A DNA stretch of 64,000 bases from Natronorubrum texcoconense. Lineage in GTDB: Archaea > Halobacteriota > Halobacteria > Halobacteriales > Natrialbaceae. A program made the position numbers and the translations under genes. Positions 25,525 to 33,532 of this stretch are shown here, piece by piece; within the stretch, counting starts at the first letter, position 1; every line of letters begins with the position of its first letter. The DNA lies in contig NZ_FNFE01000006.1 in assembly GCF_900100335.1 (NCBI RefSeq), forward strand, positions 1 to 64,000, read 5' to 3'. The notes below the pieces were generated by a model. The model worked only from the letters and a program-made list of their open reading frames with translations, had not been told where the DNA came from and made no database searches.

Positions 25525-25923
25525 ATGGATCGCGACGAGACCGGACCCGACACGGCCGCCGACGTGAGCGACGACCGGGTCGCGCTCGGCCTGGCGCTGC
25601 TCGAGCGCCTCGAGCACGAGTCGCTTCCCTTGCCCGAGGTCGTCGACCGGATCGAGACGGTGACGACCGATCCGACGGTGACGCGGACGATCCTCGACGA
25701 GGCGGAGCTCCGCGGCATCGTCGAGCGCGAGGACGGCATCATCCGCCCGAAGAGCCGACAGTACGTCCGGTTCGAACAGGACGTGATCACGAAGGAGGGC
25801 GACTTCTCCTGCCAGCGCTGCGGGACGGGCGTCTCGACGGGCTACTTCATCGATCTCGACGCCGGCGAATTGGGGCCCTTCGGCTCCTCGTGCATTCGGA
25901 AGGTGACCGGCCGAGAGGACTGA
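25525..25923 (+). CDS. Conserved haloarchaeal protein (DUF5830-like)
   Basis: 132 residues. N-terminal helical part with ALGLALLERLEHESLPLPEVVDRIE (about 21-45) and TVTRTILDEAELRGIVERE resembles a winged-helix-like fold. The C-terminal part has a CxxC knuckle (SCQRCGTGVSTGYFI) and the tail GPFGSSCIRKVTGRE, giving three Cys for possible metal binding. I recall this pattern as DUF5830; function unknown. ATG at 25525. Confidence 0.78.
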   Translation: MDRDETGPDTAADVSDDRVALGLALLERLEHESLPLPEVVDRIETVTTDPTVTRTILDEAELRGIVEREDGIIRPKSRQYVRFEQDVITKEGDFSCQRCGTGVSTGYFIDLDAGELGPFGSSCIRKVTGRED

Positions 25924-25955
25924 GGACGCTCCCTGTGGAGAGAATTGGGACGCTC

Positions 25956-27260
25956 TTATCGCTGCTTGCGGAGTTCGGCGATCAGTTGCTCGATCGTCCC
26001 TTGCTGGCGTTCGATGACCTCGGTCTGTCGCTCGACGGCGACCTCGAGTGCCTCGACGCGCTCGAGTAGTTCGTCGGTGACGTCGTCATCGAGTTCGGGG
26101 TCGGTCCCGAGCAATGGCGTCGAGTCCGTGCCGAGTCCGCCGTCGTCCTGCGTCGAGACCGTATCGATCTCGGCAGGCTTCGCGTCGATCTCGGTCGGCT
26201 CGGTTCCCTCGAGGTCGCGGTCGTGTTCGCTCACGGTCTCAGCCGACATTTCGAAAGTTTCGGCCTCGCTCGCCGCCGGGTCAGTCTCCTGTCCCTTGGC
26301 CGGGTCGGTCTCGGTTGGCGCCTGCGTCGCCGACTGCGTCTCGGTCTGCTCGCGGTGCGTGGACGCCTGTGCGGGGTCCTGGCCCTGTGGTTCACTCGTC
26401 TGCCTCGAGTCTGCCGCGGACTGTGGTTCGTTCGCGTCCGAGCCCGCGAGCGGCGTCTCATCCGTCAGCGGATCGGGGGTTGCTACGGGTTCCTGGTCGC
26501 CACCGGCCGCCTCGTCGACGCGTTCGTGATCGTCCAGCGACGGCGGGTTAGCGTCGAGGGGATCGACGCCCTCGCCGAAGTCGACCGACGCGCTCCGCTG
26601 TCTCTGCTCGGCCTCGTCGTCACCGCCGACTTTCTCGTTGAGCTCCTCGAGCGAACCGACGTCGTGGTACTCGAAGAGGGCTCGCTGGAGCCGTTCCCGG
26701 AGGTCGTTTGCCTGCTCATTGGGGGCTTTGATCCGCTGCGGTCGGCCGTCGACGGTGAGCACGATCTGCGTGGCGACGCTACCGTCCTCGAAGGAGAGGC
26801 TCGTAACATCCTCGAAGTGGTACTCCTCGTAGTCGCCGTCCCAGACCGCCGCACCGATGTGTTTGACGAGTCTGTCGCTGGTGATGATCAGCGTCAGTTC
26901 GCTGAAGCGGTAGGTCTTGGCGACGGTCTCGCCGGGATCGGTGATCCCGTTGCCGTTCAGGACGCCGGCCAGCACCGGGTGCAAGACGTCGTCAGTTTTG
27001 CCGCTGGGGACGCTGAACGATTTCGTTCCCTCGAGCGGGTACTCGAGGGTGAACTTCGTCTTGCGTCGGCCTTCCGAGAGAGTGAGTCGGTCGGCCTCGT
27101 GGGGGTATTCGTCGATCGACTCGTCGCTCAGCAGGCCTTCGGAGCTGTAGACGAGCGTACTCGAGGGCGTGATGAAGAGTTCGTTCTCGCCACCGAGAGA
27201 GACGCGCGCCGCGATTTCCTCGCCGTTGAGAGTAGACTGGACGATTCCGGGAACGCTCAT
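25956..27260 (-). CDS. Conserved haloarchaeal PH-like-domain protein with coiled-coil tail
   Basis: 434 residues. The N-terminal ~215 residues are conserved in haloarchaea: MSVPGIVQSTLNGEEIAARV, LVYSSEGLLSDESI, HPVLAGVLNGNGITDPGE, and a second PH-like strand set, RLVKHIGAAVWDGDYEEYHFEDVTSLSF. Residues about 240-385 are an acidic, Gln/Thr/Asp-rich disordered linker, and the C-terminus (about 390-434, LLERVEALEVAVERQTEVIERQQ) is a coiled coil likely to oligomerise. Membrane or protein recognition is inferred from the PH-like pattern only. ATG at 27260. Confidence 0.72.
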   Translation of the reverse strand: MSVPGIVQSTLNGEEIAARVSLGGENELFITPSSTLVYSSEGLLSDESIDEYPHEADRLTLSEGRRKTKFTLEYPLEGTKSFSVPSGKTDDVLHPVLAGVLNGNGITDPGETVAKTYRFSELTLIITSDRLVKHIGAAVWDGDYEEYHFEDVTSLSFEDGSVATQIVLTVDGRPQRIKAPNEQANDLRERLQRALFEYHDVGSLEELNEKVGGDDEAEQRQRSASVDFGEGVDPLDANPPSLDDHERVDEAAGGDQEPVATPDPLTDETPLAGSDANEPQSAADSRQTSEPQGQDPAQASTHREQTETQSATQAPTETDPAKGQETDPAASEAETFEMSAETVSEHDRDLEGTEPTEIDAKPAEIDTVSTQDDGGLGTDSTPLLGTDPELDDDVTDELLERVEALEVAVERQTEVIERQQGTIEQLIAELRKQR

Positions 27261-27363
27261 GCGCGGGTAGTTGGGAAGGCCGTGTGATAAATCCGTGGGT
27301 CGGCGTTGCACGCCGGGGTCGAATGAGAAGGTTAAAGAAACAGACGGGGCTATCTGAGAGTGA

Positions 27364-27518
27364 GCCCGGGTGGCTTAGCTGGACATAGCGCCGCACTCAT
27401 AGGGTTCAGAGATTCGGTGCGGTTTCGCCTTGGAAGCCTCCGTGTCCCCGCGAGGACTCATGCCGAGCCTCGGACCTGGGACATGCGGAGATCGAGGGTT
27501 CGGAGCCCTCCCCGGGCA
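27364..27518 (+). tRNA. Elongator tRNA-Met (CAT) with intron
   Basis: GCCCGGG (27364-27370) pairs with CCCGGGC (27511-27517). Anticodon stem CCGCA/TGCGG and loop CTCATA-A hold anticodon CAT (27398-27400). An ~81-nt intron (about 27402-27482) interrupts the loop after position 37, the canonical archaeal site; haloarchaeal elongator tRNA-Met is known to carry such an intron. Exon 2 has the T arm GAGGG-TTCGGAG-CCCTC. Intron ends are placed from loop geometry and may be off by one or two bases. Confidence 0.93.
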
Positions 27519-27570
27519 TGCTTCTCAACACATCACGAGTCGAAGACGAGTGATAACACTGAGAAGCATG
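27517..27570 (+). repeat. 11-bp inverted repeat abutting the tRNA-Met 3' end
   Basis: CATGCTTCTCA (27517-27527) and TGAGAAGCATG (27560-27570) are perfect inverted repeats separated by 32 bp. The left arm overlaps the last tRNA base. It could act as a processing or termination structure, or be one unit of the fragment array that follows. Confidence 0.6.
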
Positions 27571-27651
27571 ACTGGTTCGCTCCGAATCCGTAGGTCCTCG
27601 AGAGTGAACGCAGTGAACGATCGAGGGCACGGAAGAGCGAAGCTCTTCCGG

Positions 27652-27740
27652 GGGTTCGGAGCCCTCCCCGGGCATTTTCCCAAGAAGCAACGAACGTAGT
27701 GAGTGACGACGCTGGAAAATGCCCGGGGAGGCGGAGAACC
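27652..27740 (+). repeat. tRNA-Met 3'-end copy inside a strong hairpin
   Basis: GGGTTCGGAGCCCTCCCCGG and the next bases (27652-27675) repeat the last part of tRNA-Met (27496-27519) exactly. An inverted copy lies at 27714-27740, giving a 17-bp perfect stem (27664-27680 with 27714-27730). Just before it is a second hairpin with GAA loop, GGAAGAGC/GCTCTTCC (27631-27649). Confidence 0.8.
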
Positions 27741-27781
27741 CGGTGGTCTTCGCGAGTGAGTGAAACGAACGAGCGAAGGCT

Positions 27782-27820
27782 CGAGAGAGCTCTGCTCTCT
27801 CGTAGGTTCGGAGCCCTCCC
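27782..27820 (+). repeat. Third, diverged tRNA-Met 3' fragment with hairpin
   Basis: AGGTTCGGAGCCCTCCC (27804-27820) repeats the T-arm part of tRNA-Met. It is preceded directly by the hairpin CGAGAGAGC-TCT-GCTCTCTCG (27782-27802), in the same arrangement as the second fragment. The acceptor part has decayed (CTCGAA instead of CGGGCA). Confidence 0.7.
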
Positions 27821-27858
27821 TCGAATCCGACTAAAAGTCGTCGTACGCTACCGGCTTC

Positions 27859-28494
27859 TCAGTGTCGCGTCGACTCCGGTACGGCCTCGAGCTCGACTTC
27901 GACCTCGTTCGTACGCATGAACGGCGGCGTCCACGGATCGTTGTACTGGAGGAGCGCCGGCTCGTCGCGTATCTCGATAGCTCGCCGAGAGAGGCCCTCG
28001 AGCAGACGGGTTCGCTCTCGATCGACGCGTTCGTCGGTCGCGTACCACGAGAAACGCCGTACCGCCACCGTACGCGGCGGATCGACGACGAGCCGAACGT
28101 CCGAATCGGTCGGCACCGGAGCGGTCTCGCCGGTGTGCGTTCGCGGGAGGTAGAAGGCCATCGTCACGTCGTCGCCGCCCGACCCCGTTCGAACGGGAGC
28201 GGTCATCGGAATCGACGTCCCGCGGACTGTAACCGGTGCGGTCATCGCCACGTCTTCGCTTCGCGTGTTATCGCCCGAGATGTAGCGAAAGAGTCGCCTG
28301 AACGCCGTCGCCGCGTCCGGAGCCGTCGTCTCGGCACGGACCGTGCGCGGGTAGCGGCGGATCTCGATGTCGTCGAAGGTCTCCAGCGTTTCCGAGGGGA
28401 CGCGTTCGGTCGTTCGGATGACGTACGCACCCCACCCGATCCACAACCCGACCAGTGCGGCGGTCCCGAGTAGTGTCGTTCGTATGGATCGCAT
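27859..28494 (-). CDS. SOUL-family heme-binding protein
   Basis: 211 residues. An N-terminal membrane helix or signal anchor (about 6-26, LLGTAALVGLWIGWGAYVI) is followed by a SOUL domain: VPSETLETFDDIEIRRYPRTV, AFRRLFRYISGDNTRSEDVAMTAPV, TMAFYLPRTH, VRRFSWYATDE and the C-terminal LLQYNDPWTPPFMRTNEVEV. SOUL proteins bind heme or tetrapyrroles in several systems; whether heme is bound here is not visible. ATG at 28494. Its 3' end faces the tRNA-Met fragment array. Confidence 0.9.
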   Translation of the reverse strand: MRSIRTTLLGTAALVGLWIGWGAYVIRTTERVPSETLETFDDIEIRRYPRTVRAETTAPDAATAFRRLFRYISGDNTRSEDVAMTAPVTVRGTSIPMTAPVRTGSGGDDVTMAFYLPRTHTGETAPVPTDSDVRLVVDPPRTVAVRRFSWYATDERVDRERTRLLEGLSRRAIEIRDEPALLQYNDPWTPPFMRTNEVEVELEAVPESTRH

Positions 28495-28723
28495 AGATAT
28501 CGAACGACTCGTATCCCAATAGAGCTGAGGGGGTCCGCGGCCGTGCGTCGATCGGTGACAAGTTCCGCCACGATCTTGTCGAACACCGGGCACGGGTATT
28601 GCACGGAGGACATTTCGTTCCTAACACTACATCTCCGCTGGTGCGCTGACGGTGAAGTTCTCGTCGACAAACGGGATAGTCTCCGTCTCGGACGATTCGA
28701 AACGAGCGGTGACGAAACTGCCT

Positions 28724-28890
28724 TCACGAGGACCGTTCGACGACCAGAACGGGAATATCGTCCATCCGTAGAACGCTCGAGGTCACGCTTCCGAGCAACT
28801 GTCGCGTAAGATTCGACCGGCCGTGTGACCCAGTGATGATGGCGTCGACGTCCAATCGGAGACGTACTCGTGGGTGACAGCAGGACGCCC
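28724..28890 (-). pseudogene. Universal stress protein C-terminal remnant
   Basis: The minus strand reads DVDAIITGSHGRSNLTRQLL then GSVTSSVLRMDDIPVLVVER and a stop at 28724-28726, which is the C-terminal ATP-binding half of UspA (G-x2-G-x9-G-S/T pattern, here GSHGRSNLTRQLLGS). Upstream, GRPAVTHEYVSD, also Usp-like, is in another frame, so a small deletion or frameshift separates the parts. No N-terminal half exists. A remnant with no start codon. The rest of 28495-28723 shows no gene. Confidence 0.75.
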
Positions 28891-28909
28891 GTTCGGCAGT
28901 TGTGGACGC

Positions 28910-29545
28910 CTATCCGAGGAGGTTCTGAAGCACCAGGACAATGAAGAGGACAATCACCGCCTCGGAGATAATCCACGAGTTGTCGTCCATCCAGTCGCGA
29001 AGCGTCGGGAGTGCGGCTTCGGCTCGCTCACCGAGCACGAACACGCTGAGTAATGGAGTCGCCAATATAAAGAGCGTCAGTAGGACGAATCCTGCCGCGT
29101 GCGTGATCGGATCACCGTTGGCTGCGAGGTAGGTGCCGACGCTAATCGACGTGACGATGTCGGTCGGGAAGAACCCAAGCAGGAGAAATCCCAATCGAAA
29201 CGAGAACCGCGGCGTCGCGGTGGTCAACTTCCCCATCCACTTTGGTGGCTCCGATACGTTCCGCTTTTGATAGGTCTCTACTGCCGCATAGAGGAGGAGG
29301 ACGAAAACGGCGCCGTAGAGGAGTTGTTGTCCGGTCGGCCCCAACAGGCCGCCACCACCACCGCCGAGACTGTTTCCGATCAGGTACGCGATGCCGACGA
29401 CGAGACTGATAGAGAGAGCCGCACCGAAGACGTACGCGGTCGAGTTCGCTCGCCAGTTTTCGCTCGTGGCGAGGAAGATGGGCGCGAGTATCTGTGGCCC
29501 TGCGATCATCACGACGGCCAGCGGGAGAATCTGTACGAGGCTCAT
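28910..29545 (-). CDS. GAP-family (LysE-like) membrane protein
   Basis: 211 residues with six membrane helices. Start MSLVQILPLAVVMIAGPQILAPIFL resembles the Sap/GAP family within the LysE superfamily. A Gly-rich loop (LGGGGGGLLGPTGQQLLYG) follows helix 2, and the second half begins RFSFRLGFLLLGFFPTDIVTSISVGTYL. Transport of amino acids or lipids is possible, but the substrate is unknown. ATG at 29545 is preferred to one at 29590, which would add 15 unhydrophobic residues. Confidence 0.72.
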   Translation of the reverse strand: MSLVQILPLAVVMIAGPQILAPIFLATSENWRANSTAYVFGAALSISLVVGIAYLIGNSLGGGGGGLLGPTGQQLLYGAVFVLLLYAAVETYQKRNVSEPPKWMGKLTTATPRFSFRLGFLLLGFFPTDIVTSISVGTYLAANGDPITHAAGFVLLTLFILATPLLSVFVLGERAEAALPTLRDWMDDNSWIISEAVIVLFIVLVLQNLLG

Positions 29546-29723
29546 CGCGCAGACCTGCTGTAACTCGAGTTGTGGCACCGATCGAACCATCCACGGATGA
29601 AACTGATCATCGATATCTGGGTTCGAGAGTATTCCGAGCCAGCACCGACCCAGTAACGGTAGCGGAGTAGTCGAGAGACGCAGTTGCGCAATCGACTACC
29701 GAATACGGATCCCAGCACTCGAC

Positions 29724-29927
29724 TCACCCGCTGAACTCTTCGTTCTCTTCTCGACCGATTATGTACAGCACGAGAACGAACAACACGAACGCGGCGAACA
29801 GTGCGAGGCTGACGTATCTCATTTCGTGCTCCCACGCGAACAACAACCCGATGCCGGTGAGACCGATCGCCGTGGCGAGTAGTACCCAAAAGAGTCGGTC
29901 ACGGGTGTGCAACTTTCGATCGCTCAT
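29724..29927 (-). CDS. Small two-helix membrane protein
   Basis: 67 residues: a charged N-terminus (MSDRKLHTRDR), two membrane helices (about 12-31 and 36-57) and the acidic tail GREENEEFSG. Its ATG overlaps the stop of the upstream CBS gene (ATGA), so the two are probably translated together. No family recognised. The coupling suggests that it anchors or acts with the CBS protein. Confidence 0.65.
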   Translation of the reverse strand: MSDRKLHTRDRLFWVLLATAIGLTGIGLLFAWEHEMRYVSLALFAAFVLFVLVLYIIGREENEEFSG

Positions 29928-30220
29928 TCGTCGGAATGCTCCCCGTTTGCGGCGGTTGGAAGTCGATCGATGAAAAGTTCGATAGAGATGCGTGGCTCCG
30001 CCGTGAACTCGCGCGTCGTCCGCGTCATCGGCTCGTTCGACGCGATTAGCGACACGAAATCGGAGCGCGTAACCATACCGATCGGATCGCCGTCGTCGAC
30101 GGTCACGATCGGTTCGTGTCCGGACTCGGCAAAGCGTCTGGCGACCGCATCGGCAGTATCGTCCCGTGGTGCCGTCTCGACGGCACCCATGACTTCTTCT
30201 ACGGATACTGGAACGACCAT
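29924..30220 (-). CDS. Small CBS-domain protein
   Basis: 98 residues, barely more than one CBS module: VEEVMGAVETAPRDDTADAV at the start, HEPIVTVDDGDPIGMVTRSDFVSLI in the middle, then a divergent tail RTTREFTAEPRISIELFID. Most CBS proteins carry pairs, so dimerisation is likely. ATG at 30220 with a TATA-like TTATGAAT (minus strand of 30241-30248) about 25 nt upstream suggests a leaderless mRNA. Overlaps the next gene by 4 nt. Confidence 0.72.
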   Translation of the reverse strand: MVVPVSVEEVMGAVETAPRDDTADAVARRFAESGHEPIVTVDDGDPIGMVTRSDFVSLIASNEPMTRTTREFTAEPRISIELFIDRLPTAANGEHSDE

Positions 30221-30302
30221 GGGGTACGGACGACGTCGAGATTCATAACTACCTGACACCACCCAAAGCGTCTTTTTCCTCAACGATGTCCGTTCCCTGC
30301 CC

Positions 30303-31409
30303 ATGATCCCGAACGGGGACGCCGACGCAGCGTGGTTTCGGTCGAGAGGCTGGTGGTGGACGTTCGCGTTCGCGCTCGCGATCGTATTGATCGCTGCCTT
30401 GAGCGACTACCTCGGCTGGATCGTCTTCGGGATCTTCCTCTACTACGTCGCTCGGCCCGTTTCGAGACGGCTCCACCAACGAGGTCTCTCTTCGGGAACG
30501 AGTGCGACCGTAACGCTCGTGCTCGTCGTCCTCCCGTTCGTCGGTGTGTTGTTCGTCGTCGCGTCGCTGGCGATCGTTCAGATCGCGACCCTGGAGCTAA
30601 CCGATTTCGACGCCGTTCTCGAGCGGTTCTTGCCGGACGTAGACACCGACGAACTCCCGACGACCGATATGGAACTGTATCCGGTCGCGGAGGACCTCGC
30701 GACTGATCCGCGACTCGCCACCGTCGGACAGTGGCTCAGCGGGCTCGTCGGTCGATTTCTCACCGCGTCGTATCTGTTGTTCGTCACGTTTCTGTTCGCG
30801 TTCTTCCTGGTCCGCGACGAACGCCGTCTCGGACGCTGGCTTCGAACCGAAATCGTCGGGGAGAGACCCAACGTAACGACGTATCTACGGAACGTTGACG
30901 CGGGATTGCAGTCGATCTTTTTCGGGTATACGCTGACGATTCTCGCGATCGTCCTGTTAGCCGGCGTCGTATACGCAGGGTTCAACGCGATCGCACCGGC
31001 GGGACTCGAGATTCCACAGGTCCTTTTGCTGGCGATCGTGACAGGGTTCGCGTCGGTGATTCCGCTCGTCGGCCGAAATATCGTGTACGCGAGTATCGTC
31101 GGCTACCTCGCGCTGACGGCGATTCGAACGGACCCCACCGGCCTCTGGTTTCCCGTCGCGTTCTACGTCGTCATGGGCGTCCTTTTCGACGGCATCATCC
31201 GAACCTACGTGCGACCGACGCTTTCGGGACGACTGTTTCCGACTGGGCTGATCCTATTTGCGTATATTCTGGGCCCGCCGGTCTTCGGCTGGTACGGAAT
31301 TTTTCTCGGTCCGATCGTCATGGTCGTTACGGTAGTGTTCGTTCAACAGCAATTACCGCGACTGCTCCACGCTGATCAACGCACGTCCGGGACTGGTGAG
31401 AGGGAGTAG
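30303..31409 (+). CDS. AI-2E-family transporter
   Basis: 368 residues, about eight membrane helices. Family pattern: YLGWIVFGIFLYYVARPVSRRL (about 36-57), FFLVRDERRL then a long amphipathic loop, LQSIFFGYTLTILAIVLLAGVVY, PQVLLLAIVTGFASVIPLVGR and PTLSGRLFPTGLILFAYILG near the end. The family was named for autoinducer-2 export, but many members appear to be ion or metabolite exporters, so the name is not functional evidence here. ATG at 30303; divergent from the CBS gene. Confidence 0.9.
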   Translation: MIPNGDADAAWFRSRGWWWTFAFALAIVLIAALSDYLGWIVFGIFLYYVARPVSRRLHQRGLSSGTSATVTLVLVVLPFVGVLFVVASLAIVQIATLELTDFDAVLERFLPDVDTDELPTTDMELYPVAEDLATDPRLATVGQWLSGLVGRFLTASYLLFVTFLFAFFLVRDERRLGRWLRTEIVGERPNVTTYLRNVDAGLQSIFFGYTLTILAIVLLAGVVYAGFNAIAPAGLEIPQVLLLAIVTGFASVIPLVGRNIVYASIVGYLALTAIRTDPTGLWFPVAFYVVMGVLFDGIIRTYVRPTLSGRLFPTGLILFAYILGPPVFGWYGIFLGPIVMVVTVVFVQQQLPRLLHADQRTSGTGERE

Positions 31410-31611
31410 CAACGCAATTCGTAGTCTTGTGTCACTTCTCTTCCGTAGCTGGGAGAGGATCTACCGAATACGAGCACGATTGCTACCGATGGCTGGTGTC
31501 GAGCGACCGTGCACAACCGTAATACTTCGCTCGAGTGTATAGCACACCGATTCACGACGGGGTACTCGAGACTATCCCTTCTCCCGCTGTTCGACGACGC
31601 TACCTCAGATT

Positions 31612-31850
31612 TTACTTCGCCTTCTGGGTATTCGTCCGCAACCGAATCGGCTGGAACACCGTGACGGTTCCGACCCCAAGCGGAAGAGAGCCCAGTACGT
31701 CGCCGCCCGATACAGAAGCGTTGCAGTCGTCGCTTCCGGTGCCGGAACGCCTGCGGTCGTAACGAGCAACAGGATGAATACCGATTCGACGCGTCCGAGG
31801 TCCCCTGGGGTGCTGTTTGCGCTGATGGGTATGCCCTTCCATCTGATTTA
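31612..31850 (-). pseudogene. Remnant of a flippase-like (UPF0104 / LPG synthase TM) membrane protein
   Basis: The minus strand reads NSTPGDLGRVESVFILLLVT then TAGVPAPEATTATLLYRAATYW, which matches the last conserved block of the UPF0104 / lysylphosphatidylglycerol-synthase membrane family (PGGLGxxE...LLYRxxTYW). Immediately after TYW the frame shifts, and the family continuation LPLGVGTVTVFQ appears in the next frame, ending at the stop at 31612. Nothing of the N-terminal ~250 residues is found. A C-terminal fragment with at least one frameshift. Confidence 0.65.
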
Positions 31851-31901
31851 CCGAGAGGAAACAACGGCCCAGGCGCGGCGCGCGAAGGGGCTGTTCGTCC
31901 G

Positions 31902-32177
31902 CTAGGTAACACGCAATGCGGCCTGAAGTTTCGTTTTCTTCGGTCGTTGGTCTACCTGCGGCGGACTCCCCGTCATCCTGTTGCTTAGACCCGCAATCGC
32001 CGCGACCATCGTTATCTTCGCTCGAAGTAACCGGGAGCGGTCCTCCTGGTCGCACCGTCCCTCGTTTGGACAGCGGGTGAAACGTACCGCAATTTCGCGA
32101 TTGAGCAACGAAACCGGTAGCTCGAACGAGTTCCCGCTCTCATCAGCGATCTCGTGAGCCGATCGTGGCGCACCCAC
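31902..32177 (-). CDS. Doubtful short gene downstream of the channel gene
   Basis: 91 residues from an ATG at 32177, 12 nt beyond the channel stop codon, so operon placement is possible. The sequence has a moderately hydrophobic segment (RAKITMVAAIAGLSNRM) and two Cys (RCPNEGRC) but no recognised family. Given the decayed neighbourhood it may equally be a chance frame. Confidence 0.25.
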   Translation of the reverse strand: MGAPRSAHEIADESGNSFELPVSLLNREIAVRFTRCPNEGRCDQEDRSRLLRAKITMVAAIAGLSNRMTGSPPQVDQRPKKTKLQAALRVT

Positions 32178-32188
32178 TCGAGACGTAC

Positions 32189-33298
32189 TCAGACGGCGTC
32201 AGCATCGCGGCCGAGCGCCGCGGCGGCGGCCGTTCTCGCGAGTGATACCTTCGGGTCGATCGTCACGTCCGTGTCGAACTCCGCCACGTCCGCCGCATCT
32301 CCCGTCGTCGCCACTGCGACGATCGAGACGTCGGGGTCGGCTCGTCTCACTGCGACTACGGCGTACGGAACGGTTTGGGAGTCCACTGCGATCACCACAG
32401 CCGTCAGATCCTCGAGAGCCAGTTCCTCGAGCGTCTCTTCGTCGGTCGGGTCGCCACTGCGGACGTCGATCCCTCGATCCGAGAGGCTGCGTGCCCACTC
32501 TTCCTCAGCCGTCAGCACCGTCAACGAGACCTGCTCCGCCAAGTTTTCGACCACCGCCTCATCGAGACTCGAATCGCCCAGCAGGACGACGTCGTCGCTC
32601 GTCGTGCGGTTCAACTGCCGGACACGAGCGTGCGTTCGCTCGAAGCGTGATTTGAGAAAGGGAGAGAAGAGGCTCCCGACGGCGACGGCGACGGTAGCCG
32701 GGCCGAGAGTAGCGAGTGAGATGGCGAACAACCGTCCGTTTTCGGTCGTCGGATGGATATCCCCATAGCCGACGGTGCTTGCCGTGACGAAGGTGTAGTA
32801 TAGCGCGTCGACGAGGGTGTCCACTTGGTCGAAATCAGTTCGGAGAACGTACGTACCGACGGTCCCGTACACGAAGAAGGCACCGATGGCGAACAGCGTT
32901 CCGGCCTGCGTCGGAGTGAGCGAAATCGACCGCGTAAACACCCGTCGTTGGCGGACGAGCAACGCGACTCCGGCGAGCGAGACGACGACCAACGGAATCG
33001 AGACGAAACGCGTTTGCACGACACCGTGAACCGTCGAGAGAACGAGCAGTAGTGCGGCGGCCGCGTACCCAAGCCAGTAGTCACGGCGCATCCCCCACGC
33101 GGCGGCCAACAATCCGAAGCCGACGAGAACGCCGCTAAATCCGGACGCGATCTGCAGGGCAGCGAACACCCCGTCCGCTTCGAGCATCGGCTCGGTTACC
33201 ATTGCCAGTAATCCCGTTACAATCGAGAGGAGGCCGACCGCGGTGATGAGTGTCGTCACAGACCAATCGAATCCGAATCGGGTGGTGAAACCGGGCAT
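32189..33298 (-). CDS. Two-pore-helix type K+ channel with TrkA-N/RCK domain
   Basis: 369 residues. Four N-terminal membrane helices (about 14-37, 44-64, 72-92, 98-114) precede a 2TM channel module: helix at about 133-152, pore loop with selectivity filter TVGYGD (about 174-179) and inner helix at about 190-210. The rest is an RCK/TrkA-N domain (about 222-369: DDVVLLGDSSLDEAVVENL, GIDVRSGDPTDEETLEEL, AVVIAVDSQTVPYAVVAVRRADP). The nucleotide loop lacks the usual GxGxxG (GDSSLD instead), so NAD binding is uncertain. Likely mediates K+ flux in a salt-in cell. Confidence 0.9.
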   Translation of the reverse strand: MPGFTTRFGFDWSVTTLITAVGLLSIVTGLLAMVTEPMLEADGVFAALQIASGFSGVLVGFGLLAAAWGMRRDYWLGYAAAALLLVLSTVHGVVQTRFVSIPLVVVSLAGVALLVRQRRVFTRSISLTPTQAGTLFAIGAFFVYGTVGTYVLRTDFDQVDTLVDALYYTFVTASTVGYGDIHPTTENGRLFAISLATLGPATVAVAVGSLFSPFLKSRFERTHARVRQLNRTTSDDVVLLGDSSLDEAVVENLAEQVSLTVLTAEEEWARSLSDRGIDVRSGDPTDEETLEELALEDLTAVVIAVDSQTVPYAVVAVRRADPDVSIVAVATTGDAADVAEFDTDVTIDPKVSLARTAAAAALGRDADAV

Positions 33299-33369
33299 AT
33301 CTGTCCCACCACGATGACGGAGTTAAGACGAAGGGGGCGCGAGGACGAGAAGCGTGAGCGCGGGAACAA

Positions 33370-33528
33370 CTAGTCGCGCCACTCACCAATCTCGCCGACG
33401 GTCAGATTTTGGGAGCCGACGAGTTCGGTTTCCTCGAGCGAGAACGACGCGAGCAGTAACAGTCCGAACAACGACGCGATCGTGACGCCAATCTCCCTCC
33501 TGAATCGCCCATTTGAGGGCCTTAGCAT
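33370..33528 (-). CDS. 52-residue single-helix membrane protein
   Basis: Found by direct translation. Basic start MLRPSNGRFRREIG, one membrane helix (about 14-30, VTIASLFGLLLLASFSL) and a short tail, LEETELVGSQNLTVGEIGEW. Its ATG at 33528 lies 4 nt after the stop of the preceding small membrane gene, so they are likely one transcript. No family recognised. Confidence 0.5.
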   Translation of the reverse strand: MLRPSNGRFRREIGVTIASLFGLLLLASFSLEETELVGSQNLTVGEIGEWRD

Positions 33529-33532
33529 CTGC

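Larger units (their letters stand above)
31410..32188. other. Degraded intergenic region
   Basis: About 780 bases without an intact recognisable gene, between the AI-2E-type transporter and the K+ channel. It contains the UPF0104-like remnant and one doubtful short open frame, listed separately. Codon patterns are broken across frames, as expected in a decaying stretch. Confidence 0.5.

Noticed and set aside
28627-28720. Minus-strand frame reading GSFVTARFESSETETIPF to a stop
   Set aside because: Looks protein-like but has no start codon and a stop just upstream, and resembles no family; left as part of the decayed region.
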